From: Anaerolineae bacterium
GTDB taxonomy: Bacteria > Chloroflexota > Anaerolineae > 4572-78 > J111
Assembly (NCBI GenBank): GCA_023151115.1
Contig: JAKLJP010000018.1
Coordinates: 98,624 to 162,623 of the forward strand
Length of the DNA stretch: 64,000 nucleotides
Direction: 5' to 3'
Shown here one piece after another: positions 1-9,436 of this stretch. The notes beneath the pieces are model-generated. The model had not been told where the DNA came from. It did not search any database and saw only the letters and a list, made by a program, of their open reading frames with translations. The first letter of the stretch is position 1; every line of letters begins with the position of its first letter. Position numbers and translations under genes: made by a program.

Positions 1-3000
1 ATTTGATGCCGTTGGTGGTAGCCGGCAGGTTGTAGAAATTAAATTCGCCGTTCTGGATGGTAGTTGTTTCATACAGTTCACCGCCTTCGGCATAAGCCCA
101 CACTTTAACTCCGGTGATTCTTTGAGCGCTGCCTGCCGACGGGTGCAAAACCACTTCACCCTTGATCCGGGTATTGATCACCGTAGGCAGCGGCTGAACC
201 GTACAGGGTGATAAAGTAATGTTATCAAAATAGAAAGAGGTATTGTGACAGTTGAATGGCGGGCAGCCGGACGTCTGGTTGCTGTTATTATAAAAATGCA
301 GAAACAAATCTTGCCCGGCGTAATCAGCCAGGCTCACCCCGCTAATGGGCTGGAAGTTAGCCTGGAACCTTTGCCAGTTACTGGGATTATAGGTAATCGC
401 GCCCATATCACCGCTGGCGACCAGAACAGGAAGGGTTACGGCTGAAGCGGCATTGGCGCTGGTGGCCAGTACGGCATAAAACTGGTCACTGGAGTCAGCG
501 CCATCAACTTCCTGTTCCACGTTTCTGTACAACTCCAATCCCACGGTCGTGGTGGCCGAGATCAAGCCGGTGGGCATTTGGAACCGCTGTGAGAAGGTAG
601 GATTATTAGGCCCGCTGCGGTTGGTATCGGCCAGGAGGGCTTGGTTGCCGGCATAGCTGCTGGTGGTGGGAAACGTACCATTGGAACCAACACCCAGCCA
701 TCTGACCGTCGGTTGGGTTTCAAACCCTTTCTCCTGGAGTGGGTCGGTACAGGTGGCCTGGCCCGGTGGAATATTATTTTCAGGCGGCTGACCATTGGCC
801 GGCGGACAGCTCCCCGGATTGTAGACCGTAAAGTTATCAAAGTCGGCGTTTTGATGGCTGCCATTAGTGTTGTTGTTCATAAACAGGCCATATCGAAGTT
901 GGTTGCTCAGGTTAACGGTAGCCGTATGCACCGGCGCTCCCCACGAAGTAGGGGTAGTGGCCGATTGGACAAAGTAGAACAAAAAGGTATTGGTGCCGCC
1001 ATAACGTTGAATACGCAGCCAAACCGGGTTGCCGATAGTCACATTGGCGCTTTGATAAACGGCCAGCGGCTCCGGCACGGCACTGTCACGATAGACAACC
1101 TGAACCCGGTAGGTGTTATTGCCGGAACGGGTTAAGCCAAACTCAATCTTGGGGCTGGTAGGGCTGAGCGTGTCACGTAACTCCAGGCCGGCTTTGGCCC
1201 CGTTGGTGTTATTGGGCGCAGCTATCACCGCCACCCGCACATCGAGACCGCTGGTGCTGGTAATCGCGGTGGTTTTGTGGAAGAAGGTATAGCCGCCAGC
1301 CGGGGTTGGACCGCTTTGCAAGGCGTTATCGTCGCTGCGCAGGGTATTGGAGCCGTCGCTGCGCAGGCGCAGGCGCTGGTTGCCGGAGACTGTCACAATC
1401 TGAGGTGCTGTGCCGCCGTTGTCGCCGTTACCGTAAGGTTCTTGCGCCCAGGTAGACAGGCCCGAATTAAAGGTATCGGTGGTGTAGGTTGCTGTAGTAC
1501 AGCTAAGGGTCAGGGTATTACTCAAGATGTTATTAAATTCGCTTAGTTCGTTAAAGATCAAGTTTGAGGTATCGGCGTAGCTATAAAACACGTGCGGCCC
1601 ATAAGAACCGATAAAGAACGATTGAGTCAGGGTAAAGCTGGCTCCCGGCCCAAGCTGGTTGCGCCAGAACTTAGCATCACCGGGGAAGTTATTGACCTGG
1701 GCCAGACTATAAAGCGGCACTTGGGGCGAAGGATTGAAATAGATATCAGTGTCAAAGTAGCGAGTGATCGTTACCGGCGAGGTATTCTGGATGGTAAAAG
1801 TGATCCGGGCAGAGCTGTTGAGCGTTGGATTCGGTGGAACCTGGATACTGGTCACGCGCAGGTCAGCGGCTCGTAACGTTAGCTGGAAGGTAGCGATGGT
1901 CGAGTTATTGATGGTAGACCGGGAAGTAACCGGATAGGGTGTACCAAACGTGGTTGATAAACCAGGCGGTACATTGACCGGCAAATTCTTTAAATCGTAC
2001 CTTAACTGGCCCTGGCCGTTGGCGTCGGTTAAAATAGCGCCCAACGGCTGATCCAGATAAAAAATATTAAACGTTGAGTCAGGCGCATGATTATAAATCT
2101 GAACCGTGATAATACTATCGGGTGAAACCGGCGAACCCTCCAACACCAGCAGCACCGGCACCGGCAGAACCGTCACATTTCGCTGCGCTACCAGATTGTT
2201 ATTGGCGTTGCGACGCGACTCCACCGAAAAGGTAGTCGCTACGCCGGTGGTGGCAGTAAGAGGGATATTATAGGTAGCCACAAAGGACTGATTGCTATCG
2301 GCGTTAAAGGTATTTACCGGATTGCCGGTAGGAATAGGAACCCGCCAGGAACCAAAGTTGAAGTAGTAGGGATTATCCACCTGTGGATGCCTGTTAGCCT
2401 GAATATTAATGACAGAACCGGCCGGCCAGGTGTATCCACCATCAATGGTGATGTAAGCGCCATCTGGCGTATCAATCGTGATGTCCAGGCTTACTACCTG
2501 GTTGCCGCTGTTCATCGAAGCAGGAGGGCGTGGGATATTGCCACTGGCCGGGTGAGAAGAAATAGTATAGTTGCCATCGGGCCAGTCGAATGGCACAGTC
2601 CAATTCGTCGGATTGGTCACCTGACCAGTAGAGTCGGCCACGTCAGTTCGGCCCAACCAGGCTTCGTTACTGCCGCCATCGCTGATTTTTAGATCATACC
2701 GTACCCCTGGTGAGTGGCCTCTGAGGGTAATACGCATGGTTTCGTTCTGGGCAAAAGTTCTCAGCCCGCCGGCAATCACAATTTCCGGCTGGTTCAGGAA
2801 GAATTCACCTGTGGCATAAAGTTGGCCGGTATTACTATAGGAGCGAATAAGACATGGCGTTCCACCGCCGGTAGGGCAGGGGTTGCTTGGATTGAGCAGA
2901 CTGCTCGGCACGGCCCAGGGGATTCGATGAGGGCTACCGGAAAGGGTAACGCCGGTAAAAAGCGGCTGCTCGGTAGCACCGTAAACAACGGTAACGGTAT

Positions 3001-4090
3001 AAGGTTGGTTGGTTACCTGGTGAGTATACAATTCTATGTCTGCGATAGAGTTAACTGCGACAATATTACCACCGGCGCCGTTATTCACCAGAATGCGAGG
3101 CACATCATCAAGGTATATTTCTACCTGGTTAACATAGGTTGCCAGGGGGTTTTGAAAACCGGCCAGAGTAGAGAAAAGGGTGTAAAAGCCGGGCACAATA
3201 TCGCCGGAAATAAAACAGCTAAAATCACGATTGTTAGTGGTGGGGTCTGTATTAACGGATGGAGGATCAACCCCTGGCGTTGCCGGGGTACAGGTTAAAA
3301 TATGATCGTTCGTCCCATCGCTGAGATGAATATCGTAAGGGCCGGCCAGGTTAAAGTGGTTTTGCAGTACGACTCCCAAGTTGGACAACTGTGCTACCCG
3401 GTCGTTCTGAGCGCGAATTATTTCACCGTTTGGCCCCTGTCCCGTCCCCGTAGAGCCGGTGATACCGGTAGTATTGCCAATAGAGGGTGGGGGAATACTA
3501 CCCAAGACGCTGTCAATGCCCTCATTTTGCATCTCAATGGCAGCCCGCACCGGAATGACGTTGCCGCCCATAATGGTATCGAAGATGGGGTCGAGCATCT
3601 GGACGTTATAATAGGCCTCAACCCTAACCATCAACCCCTGATTGCCGGCGTGACCTACGCCGGTCAGAATATCGGTAGGGGTCAGCTCTTCGGTGTATTG
3701 TCCAATAACTCGCACCCCGTAAGCATTCGATATCCCTTCACACAGAGCGTACCCCCCGGACCGGCAGGGGGTAGAAACATTGAGCGAACTAGTTATCCGA
3801 TTCATCGCCACATTTTCGATGGCGACGGTGCGGCTGTAGGGATCACAAATCCAGGGGGCGGTGGCGTTGGGATCGCCTTCGGGGGTAAGGCAGGCGGTAC
3901 TATTAGTATCGGTTGCGTAGGGCCTGCCGGAAACAGCATACCGCGCTGCCTCTCTGACCGCGGTTTGTACCGTTATATAAGACCAAATAACCCGCGCTCC
4001 CTCAATAATCCCTAATAACAATAATAAGAGGACCGGTAAAATTAAAGCAAACTCAACCAGGCCTTGAGCTTTTTCTTTCTTGTGTAACAC
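1..4090 (-). CDS. TadE-anchored giant surface protein, 3' end beyond window
   Basis: This frame is open without a stop from a GTG at 4088-4090 to the left edge: 1363 codons, C-terminus missing. GAGGAG lies about 10 bases before the GTG. The N-terminus is a TadE-like pilin/pseudopilin segment: short basic start, then GLVEFALILP, a Leu-rich membrane helix (about residues 10-33) and the AVREAARYAVSG motif (about 48-59). The rest is a long extracellular Asn/Thr/Pro-rich beta-type region. It includes a CARDB-like segment roughly mid-protein (LRAADLRVTSIQVPPNPTL), several lectin/jelly-roll-like stretches (the FDNFTVYNPG and FYFDNITLSPC strands), and near the edge a carboxypeptidase-regulatory-like fold (IKGEVVLHPSAGSAQRITGV). 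TadE proteins are membrane-anchored parts of Tad/Flp pilus systems; a tail this long suggests an adhesin or surface-display role (inference). No other Tad genes are visible. A few minus-strand and many plus-strand ORFs here are shadows. Confidence 0.85.
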   Translation of the reverse strand, partial: MLHKKEKAQGLVEFALILPVLLLLLLGIIEGARVIWSYITVQTAVREAARYAVSGRPYATDTNSTACLTPEGDPNATAPWICDPYSRTVAIENVAMNRITSSLNVSTPCRSGGYALCEGISNAYGVRVIGQYTEELTPTDILTGVGHAGNQGLMVRVEAYYNVQMLDPIFDTIMGGNVIPVRAAIEMQNEGIDSVLGSIPPPSIGNTTGITGSTGTGQGPNGEIIRAQNDRVAQLSNLGVVLQNHFNLAGPYDIHLSDGTNDHILTCTPATPGVDPPSVNTDPTTNNRDFSCFISGDIVPGFYTLFSTLAGFQNPLATYVNQVEIYLDDVPRILVNNGAGGNIVAVNSIADIELYTHQVTNQPYTVTVVYGATEQPLFTGVTLSGSPHRIPWAVPSSLLNPSNPCPTGGGTPCLIRSYSNTGQLYATGEFFLNQPEIVIAGGLRTFAQNETMRITLRGHSPGVRYDLKISDGGSNEAWLGRTDVADSTGQVTNPTNWTVPFDWPDGNYTISSHPASGNIPRPPASMNSGNQVVSLDITIDTPDGAYITIDGGYTWPAGSVINIQANRHPQVDNPYYFNFGSWRVPIPTGNPVNTFNADSNQSFVATYNIPLTATTGVATTFSVESRRNANNNLVAQRNVTVLPVPVLLVLEGSPVSPDSIITVQIYNHAPDSTFNIFYLDQPLGAILTDANGQGQLRYDLKNLPVNVPPGLSTTFGTPYPVTSRSTINNSTIATFQLTLRAADLRVTSIQVPPNPTLNSSARITFTIQNTSPVTITRYFDTDIYFNPSPQVPLYSLAQVNNFPGDAKFWRNQLGPGASFTLTQSFFIGSYGPHVFYSYADTSNLIFNELSEFNNILSNTLTLSCTTATYTTDTFNSGLSTWAQEPYGNGDNGGTAPQIVTVSGNQRLRLRSDGSNTLRSDDNALQSGPTPAGGYTFFHKTTAITSTSGLDVRVAVIAAPNNTNGAKAGLELRDTLSPTSPKIEFGLTRSGNNTYRVQVVYRDSAVPEPLAVYQSANVTIGNPVWLRIQRYGGTNTFLFYFVQSATTPTSWGAPVHTATVNLSNQLRYGLFMNNNTNGSHQNADFDNFTVYNPGSCPPANGQPPENNIPPGQATCTDPLQEKGFETQPTVRWLGVGSNGTFPTTSSYAGNQALLADTNRSGPNNPTFSQRFQMPTGLISATTTVGLELYRNVEQEVDGADSSDQFYAVLATSANAASAVTLPVLVASGDMGAITYNPSNWQRFQANFQPISGVSLADYAGQDLFLHFYNNSNQTSGCPPFNCHNTSFYFDNITLSPCTVQPLPTVINTRIKGEVVLHPSAGSAQRITGVKVWAYAEGGELYETTTIQNGEFNFYNLPATTNGIK

Positions 4091-4344
4091 GGGCCAACTC
4101 CTCAGACGGATAAAACACGTCTCATGTTGATAATGTTTGTCTGTAGTAGAGTCCCGCATGGTTAAAAAAGGATACGGGGTAATGAAACCGGGGTAAAAAT
4201 TTAAGGTTAGCTCTATTATAAGGTGGGCCGGAAAGTCATGTCAATGTGACCATAAGACTAAGGATCGTGGATTAAATAACTTCCCCAATTCACTGGAAAG
4301 TTGTTTGGAGGTGGTTCAAAAAACCGGCAAGTTAGATGGATATT

Positions 4345-4402
4345 CGTAAAACGTAAAACGTAATGATTTGCCCGATAATCAGCCATTACGTTTTACGCTT
4401 TA
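4345..4402. repeat. Heptad-repeat hairpin (unit about CGTAAAA)
   Basis: Left arm CGTAAAACGTAAAACGTAATG and right arm CATTACGTTTTACGC are reverse complements separated by about 18 bases. It lies in the 417-base gap 4091-4507 between the TadE-type gene and the kinase gene. I see no gene in the rest of that gap. Confidence 0.8.
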
Positions 4403-4507
4403 TACCGCAAGGGTATCCCTGTGGGACGTTTTACCGGACAAAAAGTGTCAATCTCATTTGAACCTTGCCGTTATTTGGTTCTCATTCTTGAGGCAGATCG
4501 GGCAAAA

Positions 4508-5620
4508 TCAAGCGGCGGGCACCCAAAATTGGATTTTGGTGCCTCGGCCCAGGGCGCTGTCAAATTCAATTTCACCGCCCAACATTTCCACCTGCTCTTG
4601 CATCGAACTCAAGCCAATTGTTTTGCGCTGGCGGGCAGCGGTCAGGGCTTCGGCCACATCAAAACCGCTGCCATCATCCTCAATCACGACAATGGCCCGG
4701 TCCTCGGCAATGCTGAGCGAAATCTGAACGTGGGTGGCATTGGCGTGGTCCCGCACATTTTTGAGCAGATTTTGAACGACCCGGAAAATGGTGACTTCGG
4801 TATGAGGCGGCAGACGCTGGTCGCGGCCGCTGATGGTTAGATTGCAGGCAATCCCGCTTTTTTGCTCAAAATCCTCAATGCTTTTCTTCAGGGTGGGGTT
4901 GAGGCCCAAATCATCCAGCATCATGGGCCGCAAATCAAAAATAAATTCGCGCACCTTTTGAAAGGTATTGGTAACGGCCTGTTTCAGTTCGGTCAGTTCG
5001 GTGCGGGCTTTGACCGGGTCGGTATCGAACAGGCGCTCGCAAATTTCGGCTTGCAGGATAAGATTGGTCAGCGATTGGGCCGGGCCGTCGTGCAGTTGGT
5101 TGGCCAGGCGTTGGCGCTCGGTTTCCTGGGCATTGATAATTTTGACAATGCCACTCACCTGGCCGTTATCGCCGCTGTCCATTTCTCTGGGGCCGCCGCT
5201 GTCACCGGCTGCAATCAGCGAACCGGAGACATCGAGAATCCGGCGCAGGCTTTCGGCGTAGCGTTTGAGGTTTTCCTGCCGGCTCTGCAACTGCTCCACC
5301 TGGCCGCGCATCATAAACAGCCGCATCTGCGCCTCCTGGGCCGCGTTGTAGATTTCCTTAATATCCTGGCGCGGAATGGTATCAATGTTGCTTTCCATGG
5401 TCCGCACTTTGTTGGTCAATTGCGCATTACGCTGGGCTAACTTTTCCACTTCAGCCGAGCTTTGTTTGACCAGAATATCAATCTCTTTCAACTCTTTTTG
5501 AATCTGGTCATATTCATTGCTGGTCTGCTCAACCACTTGCACCGGCGTGGGCGGAGCGGCTGCCGGTTCTCCAGCCGGGGGTTTGTTCCCCCCTAAACTT
5601 TGCAAACGTTGTAAGGTCAT
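4508..5620 (-). CDS. Cytosolic NarL/DegS-type sensor histidine kinase
   Basis: A 370-residue protein with no membrane segment. Residues about 30-130 are heptad-like and charged, predicted coiled coil. The HisKA_3 dimerisation domain follows, with the phospho-acceptor in ETERQRLANQLHDGP (His177). Then comes a HATPase_c domain with a visible N box (VVQNLLKNVRDHANAT), a G1 box (EDDGSGFD) and a G2-like GLSSM segment. Architecture resembles DegS: a soluble kinase sensing an intracellular cue through its coiled coil. The response regulator gene 5710-6402 lies immediately upstream on the same strand, with a heptad repeat in the 89-base gap, so the two are likely co-transcribed and cognate (inference). 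ATG start with GGAGGG shortly upstream. Confidence 0.93.
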   Translation of the reverse strand: MTLQRLQSLGGNKPPAGEPAAAPPTPVQVVEQTSNEYDQIQKELKEIDILVKQSSAEVEKLAQRNAQLTNKVRTMESNIDTIPRQDIKEIYNAAQEAQMRLFMMRGQVEQLQSRQENLKRYAESLRRILDVSGSLIAAGDSGGPREMDSGDNGQVSGIVKIINAQETERQRLANQLHDGPAQSLTNLILQAEICERLFDTDPVKARTELTELKQAVTNTFQKVREFIFDLRPMMLDDLGLNPTLKKSIEDFEQKSGIACNLTISGRDQRLPPHTEVTIFRVVQNLLKNVRDHANATHVQISLSIAEDRAIVVIEDDGSGFDVAEALTAARQRKTIGLSSMQEQVEMLGGEIEFDSALGRGTKIQFWVPAA

Positions 5621-5643
5621 GCGTGTATGTCCCTCCTGAAAGG

Positions 5644-5700
5644 AGTAGTCAGTAGCCAGTAGTCAGAAAGAATTATCTGGCTACTGACTACTGACATCTA
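5644..5700. repeat. Heptad-repeat hairpin (unit about AGTAGTC)
   Basis: AGTAGTCAGTAGCCAGTAG followed after about 10 bases by its complement CTGGCTACTGACTACTGAC. It sits between the regulator and kinase genes of one operon. Confidence 0.8.
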
Positions 5701-5709
5701 CCCTACTTT

Positions 5710-6402
5710 CTACTTCTCTTCATCATCATGTAGGCGAATCCAGCCGCGCCTGACTGCATAGAGGGCAGCCTGGGTGCGGTCGTTGACGGCTAATTTGCGT
5801 AAGATGCTGGTCATGTGGTTTTTGACGGTCTGGCGGCTGATACCTAGGGCGTAGGCCACCTCTTTATTGCTCTGGCCGCGGGCGATGTGCTGCAAAATTT
5901 CCATCTCGCGTGGGGAGAGGGGGGCAAACATTTCGTTGGGCATGCCGTCAACATAGGCCACTTTATCAAACTGTTGCAACAACCAGGTGGCTACTTCGGG
6001 CTTGTTCAGCACCTCGTCATCAACCACGTAGTTGCCTTTGCTCACCTGGCGAATGGCTTCAACCAGGCGGCGCGGGGTAATATCTTTGGGGAAATAGGCG
6101 GCGGCTCCAGCGCGAACCGCATGGAAAATCTGCTCATCATCATGATAGGCCGTGAGCATAATCACCGCCACTTCGGGCGCGGCTTGCTTTAGCTCACGGG
6201 TGGCCTGCAAGCCATTCATGTGGGGCAGATTAATATCCATGATGACCACGTGCGGCAAAAGCTGCTTGGCCAGGCGCAGACCCTCTTCGCCATCGGCTAC
6301 TTCCATGATGACTTCCAAATCCTCTTCGGCTTCCAGAACCCGGCGCAAGCCCTGCCGAAAAAGGGGATGGTCGTCAACCAGCATAATACTTGTTTTAGCC
6401 AT
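5710..6402 (-). CDS. NarL/DegU-family response regulator
   Basis: A 230-residue two-domain regulator. The receiver domain has acidic pair D10/D11, phospho-acceptor D56 (VVIMDINLP), the T in MLTAY and the K in FPKD. The C-terminal LuxR-type HTH starts near residue 163 (LSPREMEILQHIARG) and contains the recognition-helix region ISRQTVKNHM. Phosphorylation normally drives dimerisation and DNA binding. It lies between two NarL-type kinase genes, 4508-5620 downstream and 6514-7440 upstream, all on the minus strand, which suggests one regulator served by two kinase-like proteins (inference). Confidence 0.95.
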   Translation of the reverse strand: MAKTSIMLVDDHPLFRQGLRRVLEAEEDLEVIMEVADGEEGLRLAKQLLPHVVIMDINLPHMNGLQATRELKQAAPEVAVIMLTAYHDDEQIFHAVRAGAAAYFPKDITPRRLVEAIRQVSKGNYVVDDEVLNKPEVATWLLQQFDKVAYVDGMPNEMFAPLSPREMEILQHIARGQSNKEVAYALGISRQTVKNHMTSILRKLAVNDRTQAALYAVRRGWIRLHDDEEK

Positions 6403-6438
6403 GATTTGTCTCCTAGGACACAGGTATCAAGTTATAGA

Positions 6439-6510
6439 GTAGCAGGTAGCAGGGTAGCAGGTAAATGTTACCCTGCTACTTGCTACCCTGCTACTTGCTA
6501 CCCTACTACC
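6439..6510. repeat. Heptad-repeat hairpin (unit about GTAGCAG)
   Basis: GTAGCAGGTAGCAGGGTAGC with complement TACCCTGCTACTTGCTACC downstream. It fills the gap between the regulator gene and the kinase-like gene 6514-7440. Confidence 0.8.
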
Positions 6511-6513
6511 TTT

Positions 6514-7440
6514 TTATAAATCAGGATAAGGAACCGCTAAGATTACCTGGGTTCCCCGCTCCGAGTCGCTCAGTATCCTGAATTTGCCGTTCAACAGTTC
6601 GGCGTAATCCACCATTCGGGCCAGGCCCAGGTTCTTTCTGGATTTACCGACCCGCTCGATATTTAGACCGATGCCATTATCAATGACACTGAAATGAAGC
6701 GCGCCGTCCTTCTCTTCAATGACCACTTCGATTTGAGTAGCGCCGGCATGGTGCTGGACATTGGCTAAGGCTTCTTGAATGACCCGAAAGATAGTAATTT
6801 CGACAATGCTGGGCAAGCGGCCGATAGTGGTATTGACCCGCAACTGGGTTTTGAGGCCGGTCCTGGTTTCAAACTGTTCCAGGTAACGCCGGATACCGGC
6901 GCCCAGGCCAAAATTGCCCAGGATAGTAGCCGGTTCCAAATCTACAATGAGTTGGCGAATATCGGCCAGACCCGTTTCTAATTCAGCCTGCAAAGCGGCC
7001 AGGCCGGCATCCACGGCCTCTTTATCACTGGCTAACAGCGTCCGGCAGGAGGCAAGTTCAAACACGCCATTGGCCAATAACTGGCCCACGCTGTTTTCCA
7101 AATTGTGGGCCAGTTGAGCGCGTTCCTCTTCTTGGCTTTGCAAAATTCTAATGCGAGGCCAATGGGAATCATCGGGGGGGGGCGCAGCAAGGTCATTTTG
7201 CAGGTAGGCATACAAGGCCCCGCTCTGCTCCGATAAACGGGCGAGCTGCCGCCCCACCTGTTGCAGCCGCACCGCCTGATCACTTTTGGCCGCATCGCGC
7301 CCATTTTCCGGCTCGTGGAGCGCCTGTTCATACTTTAAAAGAGCCGCCTGGGCCAACTCGTGCAGGTGATGTTCCGTTTCCTGCAAGGCGGCGCTAATTT
7401 TAGCCCAAAATTGTTCCATCTCGGCGCTGTCGTGGTTCAT
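6514..7440 (-). CDS. NarL-type histidine kinase homologue lacking the acceptor His
   Basis: About 308 residues from the ATG at 7438-7440 (a TTG one codon earlier is possible). Soluble, with a helical N-terminal half (about 1-100), then a HisKA_3-like region and a HATPase_c domain. The ATPase part looks intact: N box EALANVQHHAGA, G1 box DNGIGLN, then NLGLARM. At the place where the family has L-H-D, this protein reads ERAQLAHNLENSVGQ, so the phospho-acceptor is replaced by Glu (about residue 115-116); one His lies three residues earlier. It may be a pseudokinase that modulates the neighbouring kinase and regulator, or it may use the nearby His (both inference). Confidence 0.88.
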   Translation of the reverse strand: MNHDSAEMEQFWAKISAALQETEHHLHELAQAALLKYEQALHEPENGRDAAKSDQAVRLQQVGRQLARLSEQSGALYAYLQNDLAAPPPDDSHWPRIRILQSQEEERAQLAHNLENSVGQLLANGVFELASCRTLLASDKEAVDAGLAALQAELETGLADIRQLIVDLEPATILGNFGLGAGIRRYLEQFETRTGLKTQLRVNTTIGRLPSIVEITIFRVIQEALANVQHHAGATQIEVVIEEKDGALHFSVIDNGIGLNIERVGKSRKNLGLARMVDYAELLNGKFRILSDSERGTQVILAVPYPDL

Positions 7441-7676
7441 CAACCTTGTTTGACCCCCATCGCGTTACTATAGTATACCATAACCAATCCATACATGTCC
7501 AGTAAAATTTTAAGATAGTGGGAAGGGGTTATTGATCCTTAAAGTGATTATCCAAAAATAAGTTCCCCCAAGTGCCTAATGAGTTCTCAGAGAACTAAGG
7601 GAACTCAGAGCCAAAGGCCCCCTCTTGGTAGGAACTCAAAACGGGAAGTAAATTTTAGAGGCTCATGTTAAGTACT

Positions 7677-7745
7677 AGTGCAAAGCAGGCCGGGCTCCCA
7701 CGCCCGGCCCCCGGCAGCGTGGGAGCCGCCTCTGCTACATTGCAC
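7677..7745. repeat. Nested GC-rich palindrome
   Basis: Outer arms AGTGCAAAGCAG and CTGCTACATTGCACT, inner arms GGGCTCCCACG and CGTGGGAGCC. It is in the 330-base gap 7441-7774, which otherwise holds only imperfect GGGAACTCA-type repeats near 7579-7640. It could act as a terminator-like structure after upstream minus-strand genes do not apply here, so a mobile palindrome is more likely. Confidence 0.7.
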
Positions 7746-7774
7746 TTGTTCTATACAAGAGCCATTTTAGATGT

Positions 7775-9436
7775 TTACTTAATCCGATAAACGGTCATAT
7801 TGTCGCCGCCGGCCTGGGGAGACCAGGGGGCCTGGGTACTGTATAACCGAGTTAGCCGGGGGCTTTGGGTTAAGCCGGGATACCAGGAAGGAAATGTGAC
7901 CAGGTAATCGGCCTGTCGGGCTGTTACAAAATGGAGCAAAGCTGGCTCATCGCGAATGATGGGAATGATTTCCGGGGTGATTAAACCGGCCAGGTCTATC
8001 AGGGAGCGCTCGGTGAAGTAGCCAATCGCGCCAATATCGTGCGCGGCGATAAGCGTGTTGGGTGGGGTTTGAGCAGCCAGCCAGTGGGCAGTCGCCACCA
8101 TCTCGCTCTCGATAAAGCGCACATCGCGGCCATACGCCTGCGCCCCAATAAAGGTAAAGGCCAGCGCCAGCAAAGCCAATGACAGCACCCAGGCTCGGCC
8201 CAGCGCCCGCCCCACCACATTGCGGCGGGGAACTTTTTGGAGCAGCCGAGCCGTGCCCCAGATACCCAGCAAAATTATCCAGGCAATGGCCGGAATTTGA
8301 TAGCGGCCATGTTGGTAAGTGACCGGCAGCCGAAGCGCATACAGCAGCAAAAAGCCAATCCACCAGCCCCAGATGAAGAGCAAGCCCCAACGCCGCTCTT
8401 TGAAGGTCAACCAGGCCCCAAAGACCAGACCCGGCCCCAATAAAAGCTGCGCCCCAATAAAAACAACCCGAAAGACCCCCTGCACCGTTTCGGCCGGCTG
8501 GCTGAAATTACCCAAAAGCCGCCACCACAGCGGAACTTTATCCAGAATAACCCGGTACTCCGCTTGTTTAGCGTAAAAAGTATTGGGAAACGGCAAACCC
8601 GTATTCCACAAGTGAAAGGCGACATAAGGAACCAGCAGCAAGAGCACACCGGCGGCCAACCAAAGAAAACGGAACTGAGGGAACTCAAGGGAACTCAAGT
8701 GAACTGAGTTTCCCTCAGTTTCCTTGAGTTCCCTTTTCTGCCGCCACTCCTGATAGACCATGTCCAGTCCTATCAATCCAATCAGACCCAACCCTTCCGG
8801 GCGAGTCAAAATGAGCAGACCGCCGATGAGCCCCAGGCCAAAATCCGCAATTTTAGATTTTGGATTTTGGATTTTAGATTTAGTATAGCGTTCCATTAGC
8901 CACAGCGACAGCCAGACAAACAAGATGGTCTCCATGCCCGACACAGCAGCCCAGATCAGATGCCACTCAAATAGGCAGAATAAGCCGGCCCATTTGCCGA
9001 TACCGGGCTGCTCCGGGAAAAGCCGAGCACCTAGACGAGCCGCCGTCCAGCCGGTCAGGCCCAAAAGGGTCAAACCGAGGCCGTAGGTCCAAAGTTGGAA
9101 AGGGATGCCGAGCAGGTAGCCCAGGCTTAATAAAAAGGACCACAGCGGGGCCGTCGAACCGGCGCTGGGCACGCCGGGCACAAAAGCCAACTGGCCGCTG
9201 CGGGCCAGGTTGCGGGCGTAGGTTTGGTGAATCCAGGCATCGTCGAGGGGGAAACCGGAAAAGCCAAAGCCCCAGGCAGAGACAGCCAGGTAGAATAGGC
9301 CCAGGGCAAATGCGCCTGTCAGCCAAAGAAGAAGCGGAAGCAATTGTCCCAAAGGGATACCCTTGCGGTATGAATTGTGAATTATGAATTGTGAATTGTG
9401 AATTGTACGTTGGTTATTCACTGAACTAAATTTCAA
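7775..9436 (-). CDS. Polytopic membrane glycosyltransferase, GT39/ArnT-like
   Basis: 553 residues, about a dozen hydrophobic segments. The first extracytoplasmic loop holds the acidic motif GFPLDDAWI (D65, D66), as in GT-C enzymes that transfer sugars from polyprenyl-phosphate donors. The C-terminal soluble part contains AAHDIGAIGYF and DLAGLITPEI, typical of this Chloroflexota-type subfamily. Three heptad arrays are read through: the N-terminus (TIHNSQFIIHNS), a loop (KSKIQNPKSKI) and another loop (RELKETEGNSVHLSSLEF). The N-terminal array makes the true start uncertain; a TTG after it (residue about 29) is possible. It is the last gene of the minus-strand glycosyltransferase run. Acceptor unknown. 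Confidence 0.8.
   Translation of the reverse strand: MKFSSVNNQRTIHNSQFIIHNSYRKGIPLGQLLPLLLWLTGAFALGLFYLAVSAWGFGFSGFPLDDAWIHQTYARNLARSGQLAFVPGVPSAGSTAPLWSFLLSLGYLLGIPFQLWTYGLGLTLLGLTGWTAARLGARLFPEQPGIGKWAGLFCLFEWHLIWAAVSGMETILFVWLSLWLMERYTKSKIQNPKSKIADFGLGLIGGLLILTRPEGLGLIGLIGLDMVYQEWRQKRELKETEGNSVHLSSLEFPQFRFLWLAAGVLLLLVPYVAFHLWNTGLPFPNTFYAKQAEYRVILDKVPLWWRLLGNFSQPAETVQGVFRVVFIGAQLLLGPGLVFGAWLTFKERRWGLLFIWGWWIGFLLLYALRLPVTYQHGRYQIPAIAWIILLGIWGTARLLQKVPRRNVVGRALGRAWVLSLALLALAFTFIGAQAYGRDVRFIESEMVATAHWLAAQTPPNTLIAAHDIGAIGYFTERSLIDLAGLITPEIIPIIRDEPALLHFVTARQADYLVTFPSWYPGLTQSPRLTRLYSTQAPWSPQAGGDNMTVYRIK
8671..8736. repeat. In-gene heptad-type array (GGAACTCAA / TTGAGTTCC)
   Basis: GGGAACTCAAGGGAACTCAA with the complementary TCCCTCAGTTTCCTTGAG arm. 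It is read through in frame as a hydrophilic loop of the glycosyltransferase. Spacing here is 7-10 bases, looser than at other loci. Confidence 0.65.
8850..8885. repeat. In-gene heptad array (ATTTTGG/ATTTTAG)
   Basis: Four to five copies of ATTTTRG at 7-base spacing. They encode the loop peptide KSKIQNPKSKI in the glycosyltransferase 7775-9436. Confidence 0.8.

Noticed and set aside
641..1135. Possible plus-strand gene (164 codons)
   Set aside because: Composition and lack of ribosome site mark it as an antisense shadow.
245..4015. Several plus-strand ORFs of 66-237 codons
   Set aside because: They are shadows of the minus-strand TadE-type gene, whose protein is coherent over 1363 codons.
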